From: Trametes villosa
Taxonomy: Eukaryota; Basidiomycota; Agaricomycetes; Polyporales; Polyporaceae
Assembly: GCA_002964805.2 (NCBI GenBank)
Contig: PUDQ02000001.1
Location: forward strand, 4,116,001 to 4,180,000
Reading direction: 5' to 3'
Length of the DNA: 64,000 bases
Shown here: piece after piece, positions 36,001-46,994 of the stretch
Layout of the letters: each line of letters begins with the position of its first letter
How positions within the stretch are numbered: the stretch's first letter is position 1
Notes under the pieces: model-generated
Databases searched by the model: none
Told to the model about the DNA's origin: nothing
Seen by the model: only the letters and a program-made list of their open reading frames with translations
Position numbers and translations under genes: made by a program

Positions 36001-36602
36001 CTTGACCTAGTCGATGAAGTGAACCTCCAGAATACCCTCCGTCGCGCGGGCCATTGAGCCGGTGAGGCTTCGACGAAGGGGAACACTCCCAAGCAAGCAT
36101 CCAAAAGCCTAGTACATGGCACCTCCCACCGGGCATATGCCGAAAGAGGTGGGCGGTATCGGAGGCAGAGTCACCTCAGACGATACCTAGATGGGCCACA
36201 GACCAGCAAGAAGAGACAAGGATAGCGCCGCAAAGGGGGGGTGGTGGCGGTCGGGGAGCAAGAGGCAAGAAAAATCTAACAGCGCAAAGAGCAGGATCAG
36301 GCGGGGGCGGCTGGCATGTTCATGTCAGCCATGGAGGCTGACGCGCTGACGGTTCAAGTTCCTCGGGCGCTCGCCGAGTCCGGGTGTGCCAGTTGGGATT
36401 GCAATCCAGCCTGGCCTGGGATCGAGCTTGTTACTAAGTAGTCCAACGCCGCACACGAGTTTTCGTATCCACAGGAATCGTGTGAGTGTGTGCAAGGGGG
36501 GCGAGGTTTGGTAGATGGTGGACGTGAACAGCGAGGTGTGGGCGTTTGTGATCGTAGTACTTGCCCCGATGGGACAACCTCGGCGCCGTCGAGCACAGCA
36601 AT
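33010..36602 (-). repeat. Hairpin-chain repeat element, copy D
   Basis: About 3.6 kb, inverted, and the longest and best-preserved member of the A/D subfamily. It has a clear 5' end on the minus strand (ATTGCTGTGCTCGACGG) and the shared 3' end at 33010. Hairpins on the + strand: GGAGTC-CGAG-GACTCC 33279-33294; GGACGA 34781-34786 with TCGTCC 34791-34796; TTCATCGAC 35989-35997 with GTCGATGAA 36010-36018; GGTATCG 36155-36161 with CGATACC 36181-36187. Compared with B, C and E it keeps an extra block of several hundred bases near its 5' third (about 35230-35880). Confidence 0.82.
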
Positions 36603-36605
36603 CCA

Positions 36606-37046
36606 CGTTGTTACGATCTCCCACTCGCTACGGGCAGAATGAGTTCGAAGGGGGAATCGAATCTATGACAGCATAGCTATAGCTGGGCTGTACCGTTTGC
36701 AACTGCGACGACAGCCGGGCAGGAGCAGATACCGGCGACTCGGAGTAGCGCGAGTGCCGGGGAGCGACCCGTCACTCTGAGATCTGATTCTAGAGACCGC
36801 GAGGTGCAAGTAAAGGAGGGACAGCGAGAGCAGATAAATTAGAACGTGCAGCATTGGGTCTTGCACAGTCGTAAGTAGCAGGGTATGCTATACAGCTTGT
36901 AAGCAGTAGATAGTAGCAAATCCAGAGAAAAAAACAAAGACATCGTCTTGACCGTAGGGACAGACGTAGATACAATACGATACAATCTAGGGGACGAGGG
37001 AATCCACCGACTCGCCGCTACAACGCATTCTCGGTGCCGCAGATAC
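36606..37046. other. Spacer right of the inverted duplication
   Basis: No gene is seen. The right end should contain the 3' untranslated region of the minus-strand aspartic protease. Confidence 0.35.
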
Positions 37047-39065
37047 TCAGTACCGCGCGTCCCAAGGGTTCGAGTACGACGGGTTGTACCCTTCGTGCGG
37101 CGGGCCCTGCGGGTTGTACCCCGGCGGGTTATACGGCGGCGGCGCCCCACCCCCATTCCCGACCAGATGCAGATCGTGCGCCTCGGGCGGCGCGGGCTCG
37201 TGCAGCGGCTGGTACATCTGCCCGGGGCGGAAGAACGCCGTCCGCCTGCGCTGGTTGCGCGCGCGGTACCAGCAGCACGCGCCGAGCGCGACGAGCAGCA
37301 CCGCGCCCGCGGCGGCGCTGAGCCCGATGATGAGCGGGAGGCGCGCGCGCACGCGCTCGCCGAACGTCGCGCCCGACGGCGTCCACGGGCTGTTCCCGCG
37401 CACCTTGAGGAAGTCCGCGTGCGCCTCGGCGGTGTCGTTCGTCGTCGGGAGCAGCTGCACGTACGGGTCTGCGGTCGTCGCCGCCGCGCCGTCGACGAAG
37501 TCGCCGAAGTTGATGTACGTGTATGCGTTGCGCACTGCGGGGCGTGTCAGCGGGGCGATCAGGCGATCGAAGGTGGGGGTGGAGGTGGGGGAAGGGCTTA
37601 CGGAAGGCCATGCCGAAGATAATGTCGTATGTGGCGTCGTCTTGTGGTTGCATTGGCTGGAACTGTGCGGAGAGCGTTAGAAATCATAATCTCGGAGCTA
37701 GCGTCAGGGAGGAGAGACGAACCGCGCCAAAACAGACAGGACGGCCCTTGCCGTCTGTCCGGTTCAGATCGAGGTTGGTGTCTAGCGGGTGTATGGGAAA
37801 GCTGACCCCGGCGAACTTAAAGGTGACGTTCACCTCCTTGTTGCAGGGAAGCCGCCAGATCTGGCCGTTGAGTGTAGGGTCGTTGACTAGCTGAGCACCC
37901 GGGACATCCTTGTAGAAGGCTTCCGCAACTCGACTGCATAACAGTCAGCGCAGGCTTTCAGTGCGTGGTGGTCAGATAGACCCACGGTGGTACTTGGGGC
38001 AGGCTGAATCCAGTGTCAAGCACTACCTGTTCGGTGTCAGACAGATAACTGCGTAAAAGCACGTATGACTCACTGTTAGCTGCTTGTCGTTAGACGTCGA
38101 ACTGACGGCCGTCTCGACGTTGAACTGGTCAATCACATTGTTGCCAGCGGGACCCACGATCCCGTCTGCATCGAGGAGGATCTGCCAATGCTGGTTCCCA
38201 TCGTTTGACTTTTGAAGCGTGGTAACAGGGAGCTTCGGCTGGGAAGTTACGCTCTCGTATCCGGGCATCAACTCCCCCACCGTCAGGTCCCCGGTAGGCG
38301 GGTCCGTTGGGTCGCGTATGCGTCCTAGCAGAAAGGTGATGTAGTTGGGCGTGGAAGTATTCTGCCTGAATATCCTGTCGAGGACCGGGTCGCCGGCCGA
38401 TGTGGTTGGGCCAATGTTCGCGTCCTTGATGACCGATCCAGTGTTCGGCCCGAGCCCTATGAGGCCGCTACCCGAGGGGTTGCCCGTGGAGACAGCGACA
38501 TTGACTACATTCGGACCGAACGGCTCAGCGCAAGCTCGAAGCTTTCAGGATTGGTAACCCACGGAAAGCTTGATCTGGCACAGTGTAGCCAGCGAATTCT
38601 AGTGTGGCAGTATTTACGGGTCCTGCGGTGGCGTGCCAAGTTCAAGTTGAAAGGACGCCCTGGTATAAAGGCGGCCATGTTACTTACCTTGTACCCCGTC
38701 CACGGCATATTGTATCTTGGCTGTCTTGCCTGTGTCCTTTGCCCCTGGTACCGTCCCAGCCACCCACAAGTCGGAACTGAGCAGTGTCAATACGATTCGC
38801 CCAGAATGGCAGCATACACCCGGCGCGCTGACCTTCCGGTGTCTATCTGCACAGTGAACTTGTTTCCCCCGAGGGTGATATCCGTTAAATACTTGACGTC
38901 CCCAACGTCGCCCACGGACGTGTTCCCAGCAACGGTCGCTCGCGCGCCCAGGCCACGCCCAACGCGTTTCGGTCTTGGCTGACCGCGTATGCTGAAGTGG
39001 ACCGCACGTGCGAGCTCACTTGACCAGAGCAGGACGAGAGAGAGGGCGAGCGGCGCGGCCTTCAT
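37047..39065 (-). CDS. Pepsin-like (A1) aspartic protease with C-terminal membrane anchor
   Basis: The gene starts MKAAPLALSLVLLWSSELARAVHFSIRG at 39065, a clear signal peptide. A propeptide follows, then KYLTDITLGGNKFTVQIDTG with the first catalytic Asp. The middle carries SGLIGLGPNTGSVIKDANIG and LDRIFRQN. The second active-site segment VVLDTGFSLPQVPP is followed by FKFAGVSFPIHPLD and YDIIFGMAFR. A juxtamembrane region and one helix, PLIIGLSAAAGAVLLVALGACCWY, precede a Pro, Tyr and Gly-rich cytoplasmic tail ending NPWDARY. This is the A1 family, acting outside the cell or in the vacuolar lumen while tethered to a membrane. It has many short introns. It is divergent from, and clearly paralogous to, the gene at 39582-41705, sharing the GLIGLGPNTGSVI block. 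Confidence 0.88.
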
Positions 39066-39581
39066 GCTCGTGGTAGAGTACGGAAGAGTGCAGGAAGCTC
39101 TGGAGGGCAACCGGGGAAGATGCTGTCAGTGTCGGGCTGGCCGGCGCAGCTGCCAGCACCCTGTACGGTGTGGCGGTGGACGGAGACCGCGCTTGCACAG
39201 GTCGCTCGCCGCTCGGGTGGCATTTGCGACACAAAAGCCGCCGGAGTACGGACGGGCAGCGCAGAGCGGGCGTGTCGACGGGAAGAACCTTCACGCCTTG
39301 GCTAGAATGAGATGCTTGGGTCCGAGCGCGACGAGAGGGCCGAGCGGGGCGTGCGGGAGAGACGAGGAGGGCGAGGACGACCGTCGCCGCGTGAGACTCG
39401 GCGCCGCGGCGCGCACGGCCAGGCTCGCCTCCCCGAACAACAGCCCTCCTTCACTCTCTCCCTCCACCACCGCCCTCCTCTCCTCTGCCAGCTCCGGTGC
39501 CCTCGCACTCCCCGCCTCCCGCTCGCCCTCGACGCCGCCCGCAGCCCCGGGCATTCCACTCATTACAGCTCGCTAGACCGG
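39066..39581. promoter_or_regulatory. Shared upstream region of the two divergent aspartic proteases
   Basis: About 515 bases lie between diverging start codons, so both promoters are here. No named element was recognised. Open frames here are short and overlap on both strands. Confidence 0.45.
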
Positions 39582-41705
39582 ATGCGGTCGCTCCTTCCTG
39601 TCCTTTCCCTTCTCGTCCTCCTCGCACACCATGCGCACGCCATCCACTTCGACGTGAACGTCCGCCAGCGCGCTGCCGCCGCCCTCGCTGCGCGTGCAAA
39701 CGGACAGAACACTATCCCCGTTGCGAACACCCGCAACTCGGAGTACATCGCCAATGTCACTCTGAACGGCCGCCAGGTCCCTGTTCTTTTGGATACCGGC
39801 AGGTACGCGCTCCTCTGTACTTCCTCAAAATGTACAGACGTGTTCAGCGCGCTGTAGTTCCGATCTCTGGATCACCGGTAGCGTGCCAAACGCGAAAGAT
39901 CTCGGCAAGTCGGTATCGCTGAGTTATGCTGTGGGGAAGGCTGCTGGTGAGCGTGAATCCTGCCCGCAACGTAACGTTTGATATTCATAGGCCGAAGGCG
40001 ATGTGTACACCGCCAAGTTGGAGTTCGCAAACTACACCGTTCAAGACCAAGCATTTTGTGAGCACTCTGTTTCTAGTATTATCCCAGAATGCGTCCGAGT
40101 TGCCTGGACAACTCTGTAAGCGTGCATGAACTCAGATTCATCGCTTCATCTCCCACTACGCGCTATATGCTACTGCACGCGCTGCGGAAAACCATGTTAA
40201 TCCCAGCCGATCTCTGTACGGAGCGCTATGTCCGCATGATGGCGTGGATGCGGTGGTATTGCACGTTTCATGACGGATGAACCAGTACATTTGCATTTTG
40301 GCTCATGCTAACACCTCCTCACAGTGCTTGTCGAGGACACGAGCTCATTTTCCGTTGACATCAAGTCGCAAGGTTATGAGGGTCTTATTGGCCTGGGCCC
40401 CAACACCGGGTCCGTCATCCGCGACAAAGTGGACGATGCGAGCGGAGCCAGCGTACTCGACCGCATCTTCTCGCAGAACTCCACCGCCGCAAACTACCTC
40501 ACCCTCCTCCTCAACCGCGACGGCGACCCCGACAGCCCCGCGACCGGCGAGCTGACGATCTCGGAGGTGCTCCCCCAGTACAGCAAGATCCTCGACCAGC
40601 CGAAGCTGTCCGTGACGAAGGTGCACAAGCTCACCGACGAGGACCAGCACTGGCAGGTGTACACGGACGTCAACGGCATCATCGGCCCCGACGGCCAGGC
40701 GATCGAGGTCGACTCGATCGTCCCGAAGGCGCCGGATGGCCAGCTCGTCGTCGTCTTCGACTCGGGCTTCACGCTCCCGCAGGTGCCGCGCGCGATGGCC
40801 GACGCTATCTACGGCCGCGTGCGCGGCGCTGAGTACAACGAGGCGTCTGAGATCTGGACCGTGCCGTGCGACCAGCTCTTGAACTTGACGTTCAAGTTCG
40901 GAGGCGTCGAGTTCCCGATCCACCCGCTCGATGTGTCGAGCGACGACTTTGCCATGGTCGACACGCGGGGCAACCCCGTGTGTGCTGGTACCTTCCAGCC
41001 CATCACGTCTGCCTTCAGTTTGCTGGGAGAGTATGATATCATCCTTGGGATGGCCTTCCGTAGGTATCCGTCCTGTCCGTGTATGACAGTTCACTGACCG
41101 GCGCCTTTATTAGTGCGCAACACCTACACGCTCTTCGACTACGGTAACTTCATGGAAAACACCGCGAACGATCGCGGGGACCCCTTCATCCAGCTCTTGT
41201 CCGTTACCGACGCCAACAAGGCGCACCAAGACTTCGTGAAGCTCCGCCTCAACGGTGTGGATACTACCGGCGACTCTGCGCACACCCTCCTCCCTACCGA
41301 CCAGATGCAGCACTCCCCCATCTCGGCAGCGGAAAAGAAGAAGAAGTACGTTATAACAACCGATGTTCGTTGGCAGGATGCTAACCGCCGGGTTTACGCA
41401 GGTACGAGGAGATGATCCTCAGCCGCTGGCCGTACATCTTCGTCGGCTGCCTCGCCTTCGTGATCATCGTCATCGCCCTCATCACCTGGCGCTGCTGCGT
41501 CCGCCGGCGCAAGCAGCGGGAGGCGAAGGCCGCCCGAGCGCGCCTCCTGGACCCGAGCGGGTCTCGCTCGCCCGGCGCGCAGCCGATCTCGTTCGCGCAC
41601 ATGGAGGGCGGGATGATGCCGCACAACATGGAGATGCACGAGACGAAGGCCGGGCACGAGTACGACTACCGCCCCTCGTTCGCGTCGAGCCGCACGCGCA
41701 TGTAG
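39582..41705 (+). CDS. Pepsin-like (A1) aspartic protease with C-terminal membrane anchor, paralogue
   Basis: The signal peptide is MRSLLPVLSLLVLLAHHAHA. The first active site, NVTLNGRQVPVLLDTG-SSDLWITGSVPNAKDLG, is rejoined by splicing near 39804-39856. GYEGLIGLGPNTGSVIRDKVDD and LDRIFSQN follow. The second active site is VVFDSGFTLPQVP, a DSG rather than the DTG seen in the neighbour; both forms occur in active A1 enzymes. It continues FKFGGVEFPIHPLD and YDIILGMAF-LRNTYTLFDYGNF. One C-terminal helix, YIFVGCLAFVIIVIALITW, is followed by the basic stretch RCCVRRRKQR and a tail with MMPHNMEMH. It probably arose with the neighbour by inverted duplication. Substrates are unknown. Confidence 0.88.
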
Positions 41706-42506
41706 GCGCACTTAGCCCGCCCGCCCGCCCGCCCCGCCGTACTCCGCGCGCACGCACCCCCCGTCACTTCCGTGAAGAAGAGGCTCGGACTTCGAGAAGT
41801 TGTGTTACTGCCCCTGCTCGCATACCTTACTGCCCCACAGCTGTTGTAGCTCGACCGTCGCTCTGCCCGTCCTCTTTCTCCGCCGCTCCTGTATCATACT
41901 CGCTGCATCCCGGCAACCACTTGGCACCTCGCTAATCCCCGTCGCTTTCGTGAACCCCCGCCTTCCCGCGGCCGCGTCGCGTGGCCGCGCGCTATCTATC
42001 CCTCCTCCTTACTCGCCGATCAGCTCGGTACACTTCACTACCCTTCGCGCTGCCTGTGGACAGGCGTGCTGCTCGTACTACTTTACCCCGCGCATCGCGC
42101 GCACATCTCATACCGGCCCACCGTTACTGTGGGCATTTACCATTATCTTCTGTCGGATTTTTTCTCTATTTCTGGGATGGTCGTGTACAACACAGTGAAC
42201 AAGGGATCTCGTCAGACAACACTGCTTGAACTTGAGGGGAGGGAGGCGCGTCGCAACGAATTCGAAGTAGCACGCGCGCGCATGTGATCGCGCAGCGGGG
42301 CGTGGGATTACGTAACGCCACACATCCAGGGCGCGTCGGTGGCGGAGCCGCCCACAACGACTCAAGCGGATACCCACCACTCGGTTCTCGGAACACTTAT
42401 CTCTCCCCTCCCTCCTCTCGTACGGCCGCTGGCTCTCTCTCCTCACACTCGCTACTCTTACTAGTCTAATACTTTCAAGCTACTATCTACTGGCTCTGGG
42501 CGTCGT
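41706..42506. other. Spacer between protease and phosphodiesterase genes
   Basis: About 800 bases with no supported gene. It holds the protease 3' flank and, near 42380-42506, a pyrimidine-rich leader for the next gene. Confidence 0.4.
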
Positions 42507-44800
42507 ATGGCAAAGGGCGACTATCGGAAGCTGGCCAACGGGCAGAGCTCCAAGGGCTCGCCCAGTCACACCTTCCCGGTCGAGGACGAGGACGAGGAGC
42601 GCAAGGCGCTCATCTCGCCCGACGAGCGGCGCTTCGACGAGGATAAGCCGTACCGGCCGTACGACGAGGAGGACAACGCGGAGCCCGGGGGACCGCCCCG
42701 GTCGCGGCGGCGCCTCACCTGGATCGTGCTCCTCTTCTCGCTGCTGCTCATCACCGCCGCCATCCCCGTGCGGCGGCTCTTGCTGGGCGGCGGTGCGGAA
42801 TCAGCAACGGCGACGGTGGAGTTGAAGGACGGGCTGTATAGCAATGGCACGCATGAGTTCAAGAAGAGTGCGCTCATCGTGTCGATCGACGGCCTCCGGT
42901 ATGTCCGCTCGAGCGGGAGAGCAGGTGCTATGCGGGCATGCTAATATATGTGTGCGGGTAGGGCGGACTACTTGGATAGGGGCCTTACGCCTCACTTGCT
43001 GGCTATCAGCAAGGACGGTCTGCGCGCAAAGTCCATGAAGCCCGTGTTCCCGGTGAGTCACGTATCGTTGCCCGTAGCAAGCATGCCGCTGACGCTGTAC
43101 AGACTCTAACATTCCCGTAAGTTACCGAGTCCATTGCCTCGAATTCCGTCTGATATTTACGTGCGATAGCAACCACTGGGCTCTAATGTGAGTGCACACG
43201 TTCGTCTGTCAAGAGTAGCCTGGTGAACCTAGTGTATATCAGGACTGGGCTATACGCAGAATCCCATGGCATCGTAGCAAATGTGAGTGCTACAGGATAT
43301 CGAGACCCTATATGAAAGTTAATGCATGTACTGCAGAACTTCTGGGATCCGGCAACCGGCCGTGAGTTCCACTATAACAGAATCGATGCGTCGTGGAACT
43401 CCTCTTGGTGGTATGGCGAACCAGTCAGTTAACATATATTTCAATGAAAGACGAGGAAGGTCGCTGATACACTTTGTGCTTTGACAGATGTGGGAAACCG
43501 CCGAGCGTGCAGGGGTGATCACTGCGAACCTCATGTGGTATGCCAATCCCGCCTCAATGTACCAGGAGTTCTAAGCTGAGTATGCTATAGGCCAGGGCCA
43601 CCAGAGACTCGTACGGGGGCGTCCTCAACCTACTTCATCCCCTGGAAGGTCGGTGGATGTCGATGTGTGACTCGTATAGGCTTCGCTCATATGCGTCTCA
43701 CAGGACAAGGTGTCCTTGGGTGCGAAGCTCGACCAGATTCTAGCTTGGATCGACTTGCCGCTTGAGAAGCGTCCACAATTCATCATGGGTAGGTCCGTTC
43801 CGCCATGCCTACCGTTTCGACCTGTTTACCCTCTCTGCCAGCATATGAGCCATCCCTGGATCAAGCAGGCCACCTCGCCGGCCCCAATTCGACCCTCGTC
43901 AATGTAAGTCAAATTGCATGCAGCCAATGCTGTGTTCTGACAGCTCTCGGCGTATGCAGAAAGTCTTGAAGCAAGTAGACGTGTTCGCGAGGGACCTGCA
44001 TGACGCTATCGAGGCTCGCAACCTCACCGACATCTTCGACATCGTTTTCGTCAGCGATCATGGGATGACGGACATGAGCCACCCTGAGCTGGTCTACGTC
44101 GATGACATACTTGGCGAGGGGTTCGACCGCATCGAGCACGAAGACGGTCTGCCACTATCATCCCGTGCTGTGATACCGTATGCTGAAATTTGAGCTCAGG
44201 CTGGCCAGCAATGGGCCTGCGTTTCTCCTCGAAAGCAGACGAGGAGCGGTATCTCGACGTGCTCCTCGAGGCAGCAGCTCTCAGCGGCGGCAAGTTCGAC
44301 GTCTACACGCATGACACAATGCCCGAGCGCTGGCACTTCGCGCACAACGAGCGTATTGCGCCGATCTATGTCGTCCCCCGCATGGGCTACGCGCTCACGA
44401 ACCGCATCGAGAACGGTGCAGGGATGTCCAAAGGGGTGCGCAGCTCTTATAATCCGCCCTCATCGTGTGCCCGGGACTGATATGCCAATCGACTCTGCAG
44501 AACCACGGGTACGACAACAACTACACGTCCATGCAAGCCATGTTCGTCGCGCACGGGCCCTTCTCCGCCGTCGTGAAGGCGACCGAGGCGGACCGCGCGA
44601 AGTCGCCCGCGCGCCGCCTCGCCGCGCTGCTCGGCCGCGCCCCCGTGCGCGCGGGCTGGCACTCCGTCGCGGGCGACGCGTACGTGATGGAGACGTTCGA
44701 GAACGTGCAGATCTACAACCTCATGATGAAGCTGCTCGGCATCGAGGCGCACGCCGCGCCCACGAACGGCACCGCGGGCTTCTGGGATAAGTACTTCTGA
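42507..44800 (+). CDS. Type II membrane nucleotide pyrophosphatase/phosphodiesterase (NPP family)
   Basis: The protein starts MAKGDYRKLANGQSSKGSPSH. A cytosolic acidic tail precedes one helix, LTWIVLLFSLLLITAAIPV, and the catalytic domain faces the lumen or outside. ALIVSIDGLR carries the first metal Asp. [29 protein letters not shown] carries the Thr nucleophile before FPNH; it is assembled from exons of 14 nt (43103-43116), 18 nt (43170-43187) and 40 nt (43243-43282). The remaining metal ligands are LDQAGHLAGP, FVSDHGMTDM and NHGYDNNY. The enzyme family cleaves phosphodiester or pyrophosphate bonds of nucleotides. All expected ligands are present, so activity is likely. The gene has about a dozen introns and ends GFWDKYF-TGA. 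Confidence 0.92.
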
Positions 44801-44861
44801 GCGCGCCGCGATGGGGCGCGGGGTTTAGACGGTGGACTTGGACTGGGATTCTGTATAGTAT

Positions 44862-46682
44862 TTACAGCGTATTGGAGTCAAACATGGTGACGCTAACGTT
44901 CTGGACGAAGTGCGACAGCCGTGCTGTGTAGAAACCCAACGCTGCGCTCGCCTCGTCCGCCTCGTGGGTCCGCGTGGTAGAAGGATAGCGTTGCCAGATA
45001 ATGAAGGATATCACCAAGGACAGCAGCGAACGTCCTAGCTGAGCCTGGCGCTCTTTCAACGTGCGCGCAATGACATCCGCCGTCTCGCCCTCCCTCTCCT
45101 CCACACTGTTCCGGTCGCGTCGGTATTTGAGAATGGTCAGCTCTTCAAGGGATGGACAGACGACAGCGCCCGACGAGGGCGCTGTGCCTGCAAGAGCGTT
45201 GAGGAGGGTAATCCAATGGTTTCCAGACGGTCCGAAGTCTACAGGCCCAAGTTGCAAGTGGGCAAGATGAGGAAAGGCGTCCAGGACGTATAGTAAATCG
45301 GGCACGTCGGCTTGGGGCGTGGCCAGCATGAGACGCAGCGCTGTAATCGACTGCACCCCATAGAAGGCGCGGTGGATCTGGTGAGCGACGCCGATGCTCT
45401 CCTGCCGCACTGTCAGCAGCTTGCGGCCGCCCTGGAAGGTCTGTATGGTATATTTGGGGATGTCCGCGCTGATCTCGATACGCACTGGCAGTACCTCCTG
45501 CGCGTAGGTGCGGACGTGCACCTGGTCCGCGCCATCGACGGCAGATACAGTGAAGTGTTCGGGCAGGAGATGGCGCAGTCGTCCTTCAACTTCAACATCC
45601 GGGCGTTTACGGTAGGAATAAGGGGGAGAATAGTCGATGAACACCTGCGTGGAGGGACTGAACCGGACGTGCTCCAGGAAGGACTTGATGGACTCCGTAG
45701 TCGCACCTGATAGCTTGAGGTACACCAGGAGCGGGAAATGGAGCGGCGCGGTATCGCTCAATGGAGACCACTTTGCGGGCAGAACTGGAGCGTTCGGTGC
45801 GATACTGAGCCATCGGAGCCGTTTGGAGCAACGACTGAGTGCTTGACGGAGGGAAGAGGCGACTTCTGATTTGGAGTGGATCGCCGAGAGGACGCGGAGT
45901 TTCTCCAGTGATTGGGGCACGAGGAGTGGGAGGAGCTCAGGTGGGCTTACAAGCTCCCGGAGACGAGGGAGAGCGGCATCAATTGCGAACTCCCGAAGAT
46001 GAGGGAGAGCGGCGTCGATTGCGAGATCTTCGTCCGCGATGAGATCGAAGTGCATTCCGAAGGAGTATCGGCCGCAGGAGAGACGCAAGGCGTAGAGGTT
46101 TGTGAACTGGCCGCTCGTGAGGAGCGAGTGCAGCTCCTCGTCGATCAAATCCAGTGACAGGTGGAGGTGGGATACCCGGTGGAGATGCGGGGCCATCATC
46201 TCTCCGTACAAGAGATCGCGTCGAGGAACGAAGGGCATGAGCTCAAATGTATGTGAGCCGGAACGGTAGAGGAGGACCTTCACTAGCTCGGGCTTGTTGT
46301 ACACGTGGGGTGTAGCGAGCATGTCCGCCCAAAACCCCGACGCCTGTAGGAGGATGGATCGCCAGTGCCGGCAGACATGCAGCAGTCTCAGCGCTCGCAT
46401 CGACTGGGATGCACGGCCGGAAACAAGGAGGATGTGCGTCAAGAGCTCGACGGGTAGATAGCGGTGTATGGTGGCGCTAGTGTAGTTTTGGAGGGCCTTC
46501 ATGGCGGCGATGTGAAGTGGATCCCTCTCCCCTTGAGCGGCCTCATGCGCTTCAGAGACACGAAGGGCTGCGAAAACGTGCAATTGCTCGGCTGAAAATG
46601 CGGTATTGATGTCCACAAAGTCGGGAAAGGATAGCCCTTCGCTGAGAAGGTCATGGCGACTCCTAGGAAGGTCGCCGTACAT
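44862..46682 (-). CDS. F-box protein, copy 1 of a local cluster
   Basis: A single exon encodes about 606 aa if started at MYGDLPRSRHDLLSEGLSFPDF, which aligns with the MRG-type starts of copies 2 and 3. An in-frame ATG at 46892 would add 70 unaligned residues. An F-box-like segment at about residues 70-120 reads ATIHRYLPVELLTHILLVSG, RALRLLHVCRHWRSILLQASGFWADML. The rest has irregular leucine-rich repeats such as HLHRVSHLHLSLDLIDEELHSLL and DAFPHLAHLQLGPVDF, and ends in a conserved block SLLSLVISFI...GFYTARLSHFVQNVSVTMF. In the family, such proteins recruit substrates to SCF ubiquitin ligases. Targets cannot be predicted. A short internal repeat, DAALPHLREFAIDAALPRLREL, is visible. Confidence 0.8.
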   Translation of the reverse strand: MYGDLPRSRHDLLSEGLSFPDFVDINTAFSAEQLHVFAALRVSEAHEAAQGERDPLHIAAMKALQNYTSATIHRYLPVELLTHILLVSGRASQSMRALRLLHVCRHWRSILLQASGFWADMLATPHVYNKPELVKVLLYRSGSHTFELMPFVPRRDLLYGEMMAPHLHRVSHLHLSLDLIDEELHSLLTSGQFTNLYALRLSCGRYSFGMHFDLIADEDLAIDAALPHLREFAIDAALPRLRELVSPPELLPLLVPQSLEKLRVLSAIHSKSEVASSLRQALSRCSKRLRWLSIAPNAPVLPAKWSPLSDTAPLHFPLLVYLKLSGATTESIKSFLEHVRFSPSTQVFIDYSPPYSYRKRPDVEVEGRLRHLLPEHFTVSAVDGADQVHVRTYAQEVLPVRIEISADIPKYTIQTFQGGRKLLTVRQESIGVAHQIHRAFYGVQSITALRLMLATPQADVPDLLYVLDAFPHLAHLQLGPVDFGPSGNHWITLLNALAGTAPSSGAVVCPSLEELTILKYRRDRNSVEEREGETADVIARTLKERQAQLGRSLLSLVISFIIWQRYPSTTRTHEADEASAALGFYTARLSHFVQNVSVTMFDSNTL

Positions 46683-46994
46683 GAGGTCGTAGTCGGGTTT
46701 TCGGGCTGGGAATGTCTGGTGGGATGTCTGTTGGAAGGAAAGCGGTAAGGGTAGGCGGCCGAGTCGAAAGGGCAGTCGACACTTGAAAGTAGAGAAGAAG
46801 ACTAGTCCAGGTCGCCACCAGCCAGCTGTCGTAGTGACGCCAATCGATCTGCGTGGGAAAGAGCTCCGACAGGCTCCGACATACCAATTCATTATTAAAG
46901 CCGTACAGGATCATATATGACTTGGTGACGTCGTTACAGTAAGTAGTATCCCTCTTGGGCACCGTAGCGTGACACAGAGGGTGCTACATATTAT
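46683..46994. other. Upstream region of F-box copy 1
   Basis: About 310 bases separating F-box copy 1 and copy 2. They hold the copy 1 promoter and the copy 2 3' flank. No other feature is seen. Confidence 0.35.

Noticed and set aside
36640..36670. Possible tRNA-Gly remnant (TTCGAAGGGGGAATCGAAT)
   Set aside because: Only the T-arm-like part resembles the tRNA. The acceptor and anticodon arms are missing, so the match may be chance.
46683..46892. Upstream in-frame start of F-box copy 1
   Set aside because: The extra 70 residues do not align with the paralogues, while the start at 46682 lines up with the starts of copies 2 and 3.
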